A stretch of 64,000 nucleotides of DNA from NCBI GenBank assembly GCA_001013295.1, contig LAZY01000010.1, positions 1-64,000 of the forward strand, read 5' to 3'. Positions 14,583 to 21,488 of the stretch are shown one piece after another; position 1 is the first letter of the stretch; each line of letters opens with the position of its first letter. Source of the DNA: Chryseobacterium indologenes. GTDB taxonomy: Bacteria > Bacteroidota > Bacteroidia > Flavobacteriales > Weeksellaceae. Below the pieces are notes generated by a model. The model saw nothing but the letters and a program-made list of their open reading frames with translations, was not told where the DNA came from and did no database searches. The translations under genes and the position numbers were made by a program.

Positions 14583-14812
14583 TACCGGAATTTATTAGAA
14601 TGATTTTTAACAACCCAGTCGCCAAGCTTAGCTAGCATATGAGGTAAAACTTTTGGATCAGCGTAGTCACTATTTATTAGCTTGACATTAGTCGCATCTA
14701 CGCCTCCTAATTTGTCTTTTTTCAATGGGAAATCTGCAACGATAATTAAGCCATCGTTTTCAACCGAGACTGTTAAAACTTCTTTTGTTTCTTTTTCAAT
14801 TTTAAAATTCAT
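14582..14812 (-). CDS. Hypothetical phage protein (76 aa)
   Basis: A 76-residue protein with a beta-rich N-terminus (EVLTVSVENDGLIIVADF) and helical end. Coupled to the helix-turn-helix gene. No function recognised. Confidence 0.5.
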   Translation of the reverse strand: MNFKIEKETKEVLTVSVENDGLIIVADFPLKKDKLGGVDATNVKLINSDYADPKVLPHMLAKLGDWVVKNHSNKFR

Positions 14813-14884
14813 AATTTTGCACTGATTTTAGTCGTTAAACACTAAAGTTATTTTGATAATAAGCCATCTTAAATGAGGGCTTTA

Positions 14885-15178
14885 TTATTCATTGTCTTCT
14901 GCTTCTGATATGTCAGATACCCATTCATCAACAGATTCTGTAATATCGTCAAAAAACTTATCAAAGTATAATGTTTCCCACTCAGGGTAATTATCTTCAT
15001 CTAAATTGTCAAAGAATTCCATATCTGTTGATACTGTTGTGAATGTTTTTTCAGATCCATTGAACTCTATATCAAAAAATACCTTTTTATGACCATAGCC
15101 GGACATTAAATGATGAACTCTCTTAATAATTACTGTTACGTCTTGGCTTTTGTAGTAGTCTCTTGCTAATGTTTCCAT
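14885..15178 (-). CDS. Hypothetical acidic phage protein (97 aa)
   Basis: A 97-residue protein with a basic N-terminal half (DYYKSQDVTVIIKRVHHLM) and a very acidic C-terminus (DEDNYPEWETL, SDISEAEDNE). First gene of the leftward block, transcribed from the 15179-15412 spacer. Function unknown. Confidence 0.5.
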   Translation of the reverse strand: METLARDYYKSQDVTVIIKRVHHLMSGYGHKKVFFDIEFNGSEKTFTTVSTDMEFFDNLDEDNYPEWETLYFDKFFDDITESVDEWVSDISEAEDNE

Positions 15179-15364
15179 TTTTAAAAATTTTAATTGTTAA
15201 ACTTTCTTGTTATTTTGATGTTGTAAAGATATAAATTAAAACAATTGCATCCAAATATAATGATGCAAATTATCGAAAATTATATTAATTTATTTCAATT
15301 CTAAATAAGTTAGATTAATGAATAATAATTGTTAGAAAAAACTATAAAAAAAGTTAGGTAAGTG

Positions 15365-15395
15365 TTGTTTCGTGTTTTTGCTTTTCGTAAATTTA
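15365..15395 (+). promoter_or_regulatory. Candidate promoter for the NinG gene
   Basis: TTG (15365-15367), a 20-base gap and TAAATTTA (15388-15395) match the flavobacterial promoter at all but one position. The -7 box lies inside a GTAAATTTAC palindrome (15387-15396) that could bind a regulator. The start codon is 17 bases downstream. Confidence 0.4.
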
Positions 15396-15412
15396 CTATA
15401 AAGCTGTTGTAA

Positions 15413-15982
15413 ATGAAGGAGATAAAGCCTAAGAAGTGCGTAGTATGCGGTGAAGAGTTCATGCCATTTAGGTCAACTCAGAAAGTATGTGGAACGAGCT
15501 GCGCAATTTCTTTAGGTAAATCAAATATTCAGAAGCAAAACGCTAAAGCTTGGAGCAAAGAGAAGAAGATCAGGAAGGAGAAGCTAAAGACTCACAAAGA
15601 CTGGCTGCAGGATCTGCAAAAAGACTTCAATACATTTATTCGTTTAAGAGATAGAGATCAGCCTTGTATAAGCTGTGGAACTACGAGAATGGATATTAAG
15701 TACGATGCAGGGCATTTTTGGACTACAGGGGGATTTCCTAATGTGAGATTTGACGAAGATAATGTCCATAAGCAATGTAGCAATAATTGCAACCTAAAAA
15801 AATCCGGGAATATTAACGAATATCGTCCGAGGCTTATTGAAAAAATAGGGATTGAAAGATTTGAGGCTTTAGAGTTAAGAGCGAGGAATGGAGTTTTGAA
15901 ATTATCAATTCCAGAGATAAAAGAAAAGATTGAGTATTACCGCGGAAAGATTAGGGAAATGAAGAAGAAAGCGGTGGTGTGA
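15413..15982 (+). CDS. ninG: NinG/Rap-type recombination protein
   Basis: A 189-residue protein of the NinG (lambda Rap, recombination adept with plasmid) family, a structure-specific nuclease acting on recombination branch points. The N-terminus has a zinc pair CVVCGEEF with VCGTSCA. The centre has FIRLRDRDQPCISCGTTR, then KYDAGHFWTTGGFPNVRFD and NVHKQCSNNCNLKKSGN, followed by the YRPRLIEKIG helix, all hallmarks of the family. It complements the ERF system but is placed 13 kb away, before the packaging genes. It has its own candidate promoter. Confidence 0.9.
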   Translation: MKEIKPKKCVVCGEEFMPFRSTQKVCGTSCAISLGKSNIQKQNAKAWSKEKKIRKEKLKTHKDWLQDLQKDFNTFIRLRDRDQPCISCGTTRMDIKYDAGHFWTTGGFPNVRFDEDNVHKQCSNNCNLKKSGNINEYRPRLIEKIGIERFEALELRARNGVLKLSIPEIKEKIEYYRGKIREMKKKAVV

Positions 15983-16003
15983 TTTGATTTGATATGTTGA
16001 ATT

Positions 16004-16075
16004 ACCAAGCACAGATGTTGAGTTCAGAAGGGGTGGATCGTTGGTTGATGAAGGAGGGTGCTTGGTGTTTTTTTT
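16004..16075 (+). terminator. Long-loop hairpin with T8 tail after NinG
   Basis: ACCAAGCAC (16004-16012) pairs perfectly with GTGCTTGGT (16058-16066), followed by G and eight T. The 45-base loop could fold further. A 27-codon frame (15995-16078) crosses it, but the structure is the better explanation. Confidence 0.55.
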
Positions 16076-16084
16076 AGATGGAAA

Positions 16085-16159
16085 ATGAATATTGAGTTGA
16101 AAATTAAAGGGGTTGATGTAATTATGATTTGGCTTATGAATGTTACGGACCTCAAGTAG
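16085..16159 (+). CDS. Very small ORF (24 aa), doubtful
   Basis: A 24-codon frame (MNIELKIKGVDVIMIWLMNV) between the NinG terminator and the next gene. No support besides position and hydrophobic character; may be untranslated. Confidence 0.2.
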   Translation: MNIELKIKGVDVIMIWLMNVTDLK

Positions 16160-16187
16160 AAGATATGAGGTATTATCAATTAAAATA

Positions 16188-16361
16188 ATGAGTGTGTTTA
16201 AATGGTTCCGTAAGCTCAAAGGCGGTGTATGGTATAGGCACCAATTTACTATTGATGCAGGACAAATAATGTTGCCTGTTGGAAATGTGTTTTGGGCTAG
16301 ATATGGAGAGTTAAACCGGTATACAAAAGTAATTTCTGTTGAGAATTATAATCAAACGTGA
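16188..16361 (+). CDS. Small basic phage protein (57 aa)
   Basis: I start at ATG 16188, since 16 residues of the longer frame from 16140 overlap other sequence and look non-coding. The 57-residue product is basic (MSVFKWFRKLKGGVWYRHQF) and beta-rich. Its stop codon overlaps the 5' end of the first tRNA-like RNA. Confidence 0.5.
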   Translation: MSVFKWFRKLKGGVWYRHQFTIDAGQIMLPVGNVFWARYGELNRYTKVISVENYNQT

Positions 16362-16434
16362 TGCTAGCATATAGGTAATGCGCTACGGAAGGAAGGAGAA
16401 GGTAGAGAATCCGGTTCGAGTCCGGAGCATCAGC
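16358..16434 (+). tRNA. tRNA-like RNA with 15-base purine anticodon loop
   Basis: Folds as a cloverleaf of normal total length. Acceptor TGATGC (16359-16364) pairs with GCATCA (16427-16432), with a G.G mismatch at 1:72. T8-A9 precede a D arm GCAT-ATAGGTA-ATGC (16367-16381). The anticodon stem is CTAC (16383-16386)/GTAG (16402-16405), the variable loop has 4 bases, and the T arm is TCCGG-TTCGAGT-CCGGA (16410-16426). The anticodon loop is GGAAGGAAGGAGAAG, 15 bases instead of 7, with no U33, so it cannot decode in the usual way. Confidence 0.5.
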
Positions 16435-16532
16435 AAAAAGAAGGGTGAGAAGATTAATACCTTGATTTTTATTTTCAAATCTTACTAAAATCCATACTGC
16501 AACTATGGTTGGCACTGGGGAAGACTAGAAAC

Positions 16533-16646
16533 GGGAAAGTAGCTCAGTTGGTAGAGCAGTTTAATCTTTTAAAATAGGTGGGAAACCTAATCCATTTCTA
16601 ATGGAAAGTTAAGCGAGGCGATGGTTCGAATCCATCCTTTCCAGCA
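16533..16646 (+). tRNA. tRNA-like RNA (Lys-like body) with 46-base structured anticodon loop
   Basis: Acceptor GGAAAG (16534-16539) pairs with CTTTCC (16637-16642), and 1:72 is a G.A mismatch. The D arm GCTC-AGTTGGTA-GAGC, five-base variable loop GAGGC and T arm GATGG-TTCGAAT-CCATC are fully canonical. The anticodon stem is GTTTA (16559-16563)/TAAGC (16610-16614), extendable by two pairs. Between them are 46 bases holding CTTTTAA (the tRNA-Lys(UUU) loop sequence) and two hairpins: TAGGT-GGGAA-ACCTA (16575-16589) and TCCATT-TCT-AATGGA (16591-16605). The insert is far too short for a group I intron. Confidence 0.6.
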
Positions 16647-16693
16647 GTTGAGGCATCACAGATTATGCTGACCGATAGGAAAGACTATCATTT

Positions 16694-16757
16694 AAAGCAA
16701 TGTGCATAAATAACTAAACGGGATAAATGCTGAAAGATACTCCGTGTTGCTTTTTTT
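16694..16757 (+). terminator. Branched hairpin with T7 after the tRNA-like RNAs
   Basis: AAAGCAA (16694-16700) pairs with TTGCTTT (16747-16753) and a T-run continues. Inside, ACGG pairs with CCGT. It probably ends the tRNA-like transcripts. Confidence 0.5.
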
Positions 16758-16809
16758 AGATTGATTTAATGCAGAGGAGAATTCATGTTGATATATTTTG
16801 ATTTGGTGT

Positions 16810-16839
16810 CCCGCTGCTCTAATAGGTAGCGGGGTTTTT
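16810..16839 (+). terminator. Intrinsic terminator upstream of packaging genes
   Basis: CCCGCT (16810-16815) pairs with AGCGGG (16828-16833), followed by G and TTTTT. It isolates the noncoding block from the packaging operon. Confidence 0.65.
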
Positions 16840-16851
16840 AATTTAGAGAGT

Positions 16852-17097
16852 ATGGAGAATACAATATTTAGAAAAAAAGGAAGTAATAATTCTGAAATTG
16901 AATTTTATACTTTTTCAACGAATGAAATCGAGCCTTATAGGGAGATTAAGGAGTTAGGCATTGTTGTGCTGCATGGTGAGAAGCAGTTTGATTTTGATTT
17001 AAATGAGAATGATATTGATGAACTGATTAAATACTTACAGGATATTAAAGAACACGTATCGCAATTTAATTTCAATTCAAGAAATATAAAAGGTTAA
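16852..17097 (+). CDS. Hypothetical protein preceding the terminase genes (81 aa)
   Basis: An 81-residue acidic protein (MENTIFRKKGSNNSEIEF, FDLNENDIDELIKYLQDIKE). I use ATG 16852 because the longer frame from 16798 would run through a terminator. It ends 11 bases before the small terminase gene. No family recognised. Confidence 0.6.
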   Translation: MENTIFRKKGSNNSEIEFYTFSTNEIEPYREIKELGIVVLHGEKQFDFDLNENDIDELIKYLQDIKEHVSQFNFNSRNIKG

Positions 17098-17108
17098 ACT
17101 AAATTTCT

Positions 17109-17660
17109 ATGGCAAAGAAGAAGAGCGAAGAGAATGTAGGAAGAAAGCCGGATGGAAAGTTTGCGGAGGGGAATACTATTTCAATTGGTAACGAAGGCGG
17201 AAGGCCTGCCCTATTTACCGATCCTGCATTACTTGAAGAAAAAACTCTTGAATACTTTGAATGGGTGAAAGGTGAATTTATTATTGAAAGGAAAATTACC
17301 AGGAAAACTACCGGAAAAGGAAAAGATTCTGTAACTACAACGGAAGATGAGCCTGTTAAAATTTGGGTTCGTTATCCAGAGCAGCCAAGTATTACTGGAT
17401 TAGCAATTTATTTAGGCTTTGAAAGCCGTCAGTCTCTTTATGACTATTTGTCTAAACCGGAGTTTTCTTACCCCATAAAAAAGGCTTTGCTGAATATCGA
17501 AAATACTTATGAAAAAGGACTTTGGAATGACAAAGTAGTTGGGCCAATATTCGGACTTAAAAATATGGGATGGTCTGACAAGCAGGAGCATGTTGTTGAA
17601 TCAACAGTTTCAATGAATGAGCCACCTAAATGGGTGGTTGTTGATGCGAGTAAAAAATGA
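17109..17660 (+). CDS. Terminase small subunit
   Basis: A 183-residue DNA-packaging protein of the small-terminase type that selects phage DNA for packaging. The N-terminus is basic and flexible (MAKKKSEENVGRKPDGKF). Residues ~95-125 hold the helix-turn-helix (PSITGLAIYLGFESRQSLYD), and the C-terminal IENTYEKGLWNDKVVGPIFG followed by LKNMGWSDKQE is the family's typical oligomerisation region. The large subunit follows with a 4-base overlap. Confidence 0.85.
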   Translation: MAKKKSEENVGRKPDGKFAEGNTISIGNEGGRPALFTDPALLEEKTLEYFEWVKGEFIIERKITRKTTGKGKDSVTTTEDEPVKIWVRYPEQPSITGLAIYLGFESRQSLYDYLSKPEFSYPIKKALLNIENTYEKGLWNDKVVGPIFGLKNMGWSDKQEHVVESTVSMNEPPKWVVVDASKK

Positions 17661-19027
17661 ATGTCTTAAAGGAATATTACCCATTATATACTGAAGATTA
17701 CTTCATTGCTGATTTATGGGGAGGAAGAGCTGGAGCAAGATCTTACGCAATGTCGCAAAGAGCATTGTATAACTTACTTCATAAAGAAAATTCAAGGGCA
17801 TTTTTTTTAAGACAAACGCATGCAACTATCTATACTTCATGTTGGCAGGATCTAAAGGACCGAATTGAAGAGTATGAAAATCAACATGGCATAAGTCTTA
17901 ATGGGATAATTGCTTATTCAGATAACAAATCAGGCGAAAATTATGCTGAAAACCTTAGAAATGGGAACACATTAGGAACTAAAGGTTTTAAAGTGTCATC
18001 AGGTAATCAAACAGCTAGCTTAAAATCGCTAGCAGGAGCAACAGATCTTTATATTGAAGAATATGATGAGGTAGAAAAAGAGGACTTCAATAAGCTTTTA
18101 TTATCTCTAAGAAAAAAAGGTGCTGTGCTTCAAATATTGAGGGCGTTTAATCCGCCAGAAAAAGATCATCACGTATGGGGTGATTATAAACTTAATAAAG
18201 TTTCAAATGAAGTTCTTGTTGAAATAGTATTAAAGCATACTGCCAAAAGTAGAGATGAAGTTGAACAGATAGTTAAACTGAACAACAAGCCCTATTACCT
18301 GGCGGTCCCGAAAAGAAAAAACCATCTTTCGCTTCAGAACACTTTCATCAACAATTATGAAAACTTAAATGAAACTGCAATTGAGCAGTACGAAAAGTTC
18401 TTAGAAGATGATTTTCACTACTTCTGTACAACAATATTAGGATTAATTCCGGATAAGGGAGGTCATTCAGTTTACAATGATTATGACTATATAGAAAGCC
18501 ATACAGATAGAGTAGTACAACCTAACGACGTTCTGCATATCGGAATGGACTTTAACGTAACAAATATGAGCGCTATAATTCATGTTCATGAAGGAGACTC
18601 AGATTATGCGGTTGCTGAGTTAACAGGGATATTCGATACTTTCAGCATGTGTGAAAAAATAAAAGAATTATACGGGGGGCATAGTATTGTTATTTACCCG
18701 GATGCTTCGGGGCAGAACAGAAAGACAAGTGGCAAATCGGACTTTGATATTATACGACAGTATAAGTATGTTATCAGAACAGGAGTGAGTAATCCGGCAG
18801 TAAGAGATAGGGTAAATGAAGTTAACACGGCGTTTAGGGAGCGAAAATATTTCGTCAATAGGTTTACTTGCCCTGTTTATTCTGAGTCTCTTAAAAAGCA
18901 AAAATACAAGAATGGAGAACCTGATAAAAAGGAAGGGTATGATCATACAAATGATGCTGGTGGTTACTACATAACTAAGAAAGGTAAAACAATAAAAATT
19001 AATTCAGGTGGAGCGAGGACAAGATAG
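17657..19027 (+). CDS. Terminase large subunit (PBSX/Terminase_3-like)
   Basis: A 456-residue packaging motor. The ATPase domain has a deviant Walker A, GGRAGARS (about residues 22-29), in which the usual lysine is arginine, and a Walker B LYIEEYDE. The nuclease domain shows GMDFNV, then YPDASGQNRKTSGKSDFDII and a final DHTNDAGGYY, the three acidic clusters of the RNase H fold. Family length is normal. The 3' end overlaps the next gene by 20 bases. Confidence 0.9.
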   Translation: MNVLKEYYPLYTEDYFIADLWGGRAGARSYAMSQRALYNLLHKENSRAFFLRQTHATIYTSCWQDLKDRIEEYENQHGISLNGIIAYSDNKSGENYAENLRNGNTLGTKGFKVSSGNQTASLKSLAGATDLYIEEYDEVEKEDFNKLLLSLRKKGAVLQILRAFNPPEKDHHVWGDYKLNKVSNEVLVEIVLKHTAKSRDEVEQIVKLNNKPYYLAVPKRKNHLSLQNTFINNYENLNETAIEQYEKFLEDDFHYFCTTILGLIPDKGGHSVYNDYDYIESHTDRVVQPNDVLHIGMDFNVTNMSAIIHVHEGDSDYAVAELTGIFDTFSMCEKIKELYGGHSIVIYPDASGQNRKTSGKSDFDIIRQYKYVIRTGVSNPAVRDRVNEVNTAFRERKYFVNRFTCPVYSESLKKQKYKNGEPDKKEGYDHTNDAGGYYITKKGKTIKINSGGARTR

Positions 19028-19523
19028 CTTAGAGACAGTATTAAATAATGAGGCAGTATTTAAAGCTGTTTATGAACTCATACCTGCGGAAGATACGTTT
19101 AATGTTGGAGATATTATGAAGCAACCATTTACAAAGATTTACCAATGTTTTGATCTTTATCGTGAAGGTAATGTGCTTGAAGCTGTAGGTTTATTTTTAA
19201 GTAAAACCATTGAAGATGTTTTAAAGTTACCTGCAAATCAAGTTATGAAGTTCATGAAGTGGTTAGAGCAAGAAATATCAAAATGTTCAAATCTACTAAA
19301 CTCGATTCCTTCAGTAAAAGATATGGATATGGAGGCTGCCGGATCAGATAGAATGAACCAAATCGGTGAGTTTGCTATTTATAGATCTATTACAAATGAT
19401 CCTCGTGAATGGGAAAGTTTAGGAGAGGCACGATTTGAATTAATGTATATCAAATTACTAGGTGATGGAATACAATCAGTAGTACAACGGGATTATGGTG
19501 AGATCATTAAAAATAAGAAGTAA
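19008..19523 (+). CDS. Structural-region protein, unknown (171 aa)
   Basis: A 171-residue helical protein after the terminase (ETVLNNEAVFKAVYELIPAE, QVMKFMKWLEQEISKCSNLL). Its size and place fit a tail assembly or completion protein, but no family is recognised. It overlaps both neighbours. Confidence 0.55.
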   Translation: MERGQDSLETVLNNEAVFKAVYELIPAEDTFNVGDIMKQPFTKIYQCFDLYREGNVLEAVGLFLSKTIEDVLKLPANQVMKFMKWLEQEISKCSNLLNSIPSVKDMDMEAAGSDRMNQIGEFAIYRSITNDPREWESLGEARFELMYIKLLGDGIQSVVQRDYGEIIKNKK

Positions 19524-20011
19524 TGAACATAATAAAGCAGTTTGAAGATCTTATTACAGGTTGGAATGAAGAAGGTAAATGTGGCTATTGCTGGAAGTTT
19601 GTTGGCGCTGGACGTCCAGACCTCTTCAATATGTTTCAAGGAATTGAAGAGTCTGAGTGTTGTATTTACGTTGGACTATTCAATATAAAGTTTGGTACAC
19701 GATATAAGCCTGAAGAAAACGGCTTTACGACAAAGACAAATTGTTTTGTAAGTTTTGAGGGATTTATAGGCATTCCGAGTCGATTAGACATTCAATATTA
19801 CAATGAACTTGGAGACACTGATCAGGAAAAAGAAGAGTCTAAATGGTCAATTATCAACACGATAAAAGATTGCATTGGGTGCGACTTCCTGGAGGTGCTG
19901 TGTGATCAGAGTGGAATTTATTCGCCTTTTGAATTTACGGCAACCCAGAAGTTAAACTACCAAGATTCTAATTATGATGGCTGGATTATTAAAGGACAAT
20001 ATAATTATTGA
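19523..20011 (+). CDS. Probable tail completion protein (162 aa)
   Basis: A 162-residue mixed protein (ITGWNEEGKCGYCWKFVGAG, then FVSFEGFIGIPSRLDIQYYN). Start overlaps the previous stop. Order in the operon, before a gp10-like protein, suggests tail completion or head-tail joining; low certainty. Confidence 0.5.
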   Translation: MNIIKQFEDLITGWNEEGKCGYCWKFVGAGRPDLFNMFQGIEESECCIYVGLFNIKFGTRYKPEENGFTTKTNCFVSFEGFIGIPSRLDIQYYNELGDTDQEKEESKWSIINTIKDCIGCDFLEVLCDQSGIYSPFEFTATQKLNYQDSNYDGWIIKGQYNY

Positions 20012-20013
20012 TT

Positions 20014-20475
20014 ATGGTATCAACGGAATATATAACAGTTGAAGAAATAGCTTCCGTAATGGATGAAGTCGTTGAAAAGTTTCTTATTCCAAGATTCAAT
20101 GAATTAGGAATGAACGCAACCGGTGATTGGATAAAAGCTGTAGGTGGTGAATCGGTTCCTGGAAAGGGATTAATTATGGGATTGGATTATACTGAACAAT
20201 TAGTAAAGGGACAGGAGCCTACAACTGTACCTCTTACAGATCTAAAGAGATGGGCAAAAGCTAAGTTTAGATTAAATGATAATGCAGCAGCAGGTGTGGC
20301 GGCTCGAGTTCAGAGAAAGATTCAAAGAGAAGGAACTTCATGGTATGAAAAAGGTGGTAGTTCGCTTCTTGAAGTACTCGAAGAGCAAGACACGATAAAC
20401 TTTGTAAATATGAAGCTTGGGCAATACGCTACACCAAGAATACAAGAACAACTATTAAGACAATTGAGAGGATGA
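20014..20475 (+). CDS. Minor tail/completion protein-like (153 aa)
   Basis: A 153-residue protein with a long helical first third (EEIASVMDEVVEKFLIPRFN) and a basic core (VAARVQRKIQREGTSWYEKG) resembling the HK97-gp10 class of tail completion proteins. ATG 20014 is preferred to the TTG six bases earlier. Assignment is by shape and context. Confidence 0.5.
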   Translation: MVSTEYITVEEIASVMDEVVEKFLIPRFNELGMNATGDWIKAVGGESVPGKGLIMGLDYTEQLVKGQEPTTVPLTDLKRWAKAKFRLNDNAAAGVAARVQRKIQREGTSWYEKGGSSLLEVLEEQDTINFVNMKLGQYATPRIQEQLLRQLRG

Positions 20476-20567
20476 AAGTATCAAACGAAAACCTCATTGG
20501 CAGGGTAGAGCCCTTATGCGTTAAGGGGAGGTTTGTTAAGCAGGAAACCAGGCCTGTATCCTTTTAA
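20472..20567 (+). CDS. Very small ORF in tail operon (31 aa)
   Basis: ATG 20472 overlaps the preceding stop and opens 31 codons (MKVSNENLIGRVEPLCVKGR), filling most of an otherwise empty 107-base gap. Coupled start is the only support. Confidence 0.35.
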   Translation: MKVSNENLIGRVEPLCVKGRFVKQETRPVSF

Positions 20568-20582
20568 TTAAAATATAAATAT

Positions 20583-21488
20583 ATGACAATAAACGGACTT
20601 GAAAATAATTACTATCTAACCCAGAATGATATTTGGATTAAGATAAACGGATTTACAGAAGTAGTTTCAAAGGTTGTTATTGATTTTAAAAACTTAACAA
20701 CCGGAAAAGAACTGAATGGATTTGAATGTTCAGCAAGCCCGGATAATGACTGCTTTTTTAATGTTTGTTTTGCTATCAGAGCATTAATGCCAGAACCTGA
20801 TCAATCTTCAATAAATTCATTACAAAACTTTCAGATTAAAATTACGGCAAAATTTAGGAACATAGCTTTACCTGATGAGGTTTCAACTGTTACAAAATAC
20901 TTTATTAGAGGTGGGCGAGACAAATTAGGAGTTAATGAATGGCATTTGAATGATGGTGACTATTTGGTAGATAATTACTGGATAAGTGGTGGCAGCGATT
21001 GGAACGTAGGTGAAAACGTGCCTATAATTAACAACAATTTGATTGTAGATGATCCCGGATATTCAAAGATAACTAGACAAGACGGGGCAAAAAAATGCGA
21101 TGGAATTGTTGTTAAATACTTAAATTCTTTAGGTGCGTATCAGTATTTTTATTTTGATCGTTACGAATTAAAAAATAAAACAAAAGCGGGGAAAACAGTA
21201 AATAGGATAGCTTCTAGATTAAGGAATTATCAATTTCAAAATACAGGTTATGAAGAGGCTAAAACAATGACTCTTTATTCGTTTACTGAAAAAAAGTTAC
21301 AGTCAAATTTTGAAGATCTTATTCGAAGTGTTCAATTATTTTACTTTGATGCTAAAGGTGATGATACGGCTTCGCAATGGCATCTATTTAAGCTCGACGA
21401 TAATACCTCAGTTTGGAATAATTATGAAAATTATTTTGAAAATAAACTGGAATTCACACTGCCAAATTATAGAAACATTCAGATATGA
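20583..21488 (+). CDS. Probable distal tail protein (301 aa)
   Basis: A 301-residue beta-rich protein (DIWIKINGFTEVVSKVVIDF, DRYELKNKTKAGKTVNRIAS). It is coupled by four bases to a 603-residue protein and lies upstream of the tape measure. In size and order these two resemble the distal tail and hub proteins of siphophages. No direct motif. Confidence 0.5.
   Translation: MTINGLENNYYLTQNDIWIKINGFTEVVSKVVIDFKNLTTGKELNGFECSASPDNDCFFNVCFAIRALMPEPDQSSINSLQNFQIKITAKFRNIALPDEVSTVTKYFIRGGRDKLGVNEWHLNDGDYLVDNYWISGGSDWNVGENVPIINNNLIVDDPGYSKITRQDGAKKCDGIVVKYLNSLGAYQYFYFDRYELKNKTKAGKTVNRIASRLRNYQFQNTGYEEAKTMTLYSFTEKKLQSNFEDLIRSVQLFYFDAKGDDTASQWHLFKLDDNTSVWNNYENYFENKLEFTLPNYRNIQI

Noticed and set aside
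16533..16646. Ordinary tRNA-Lys with a group I intron
   Set aside because: The insert is about 39 bases, far below group I intron size, and has no P/Q/R/S-like core.
16798..16851. Upstream extension of the 81-residue protein
   Set aside because: Runs through a terminator hairpin with a T-run.
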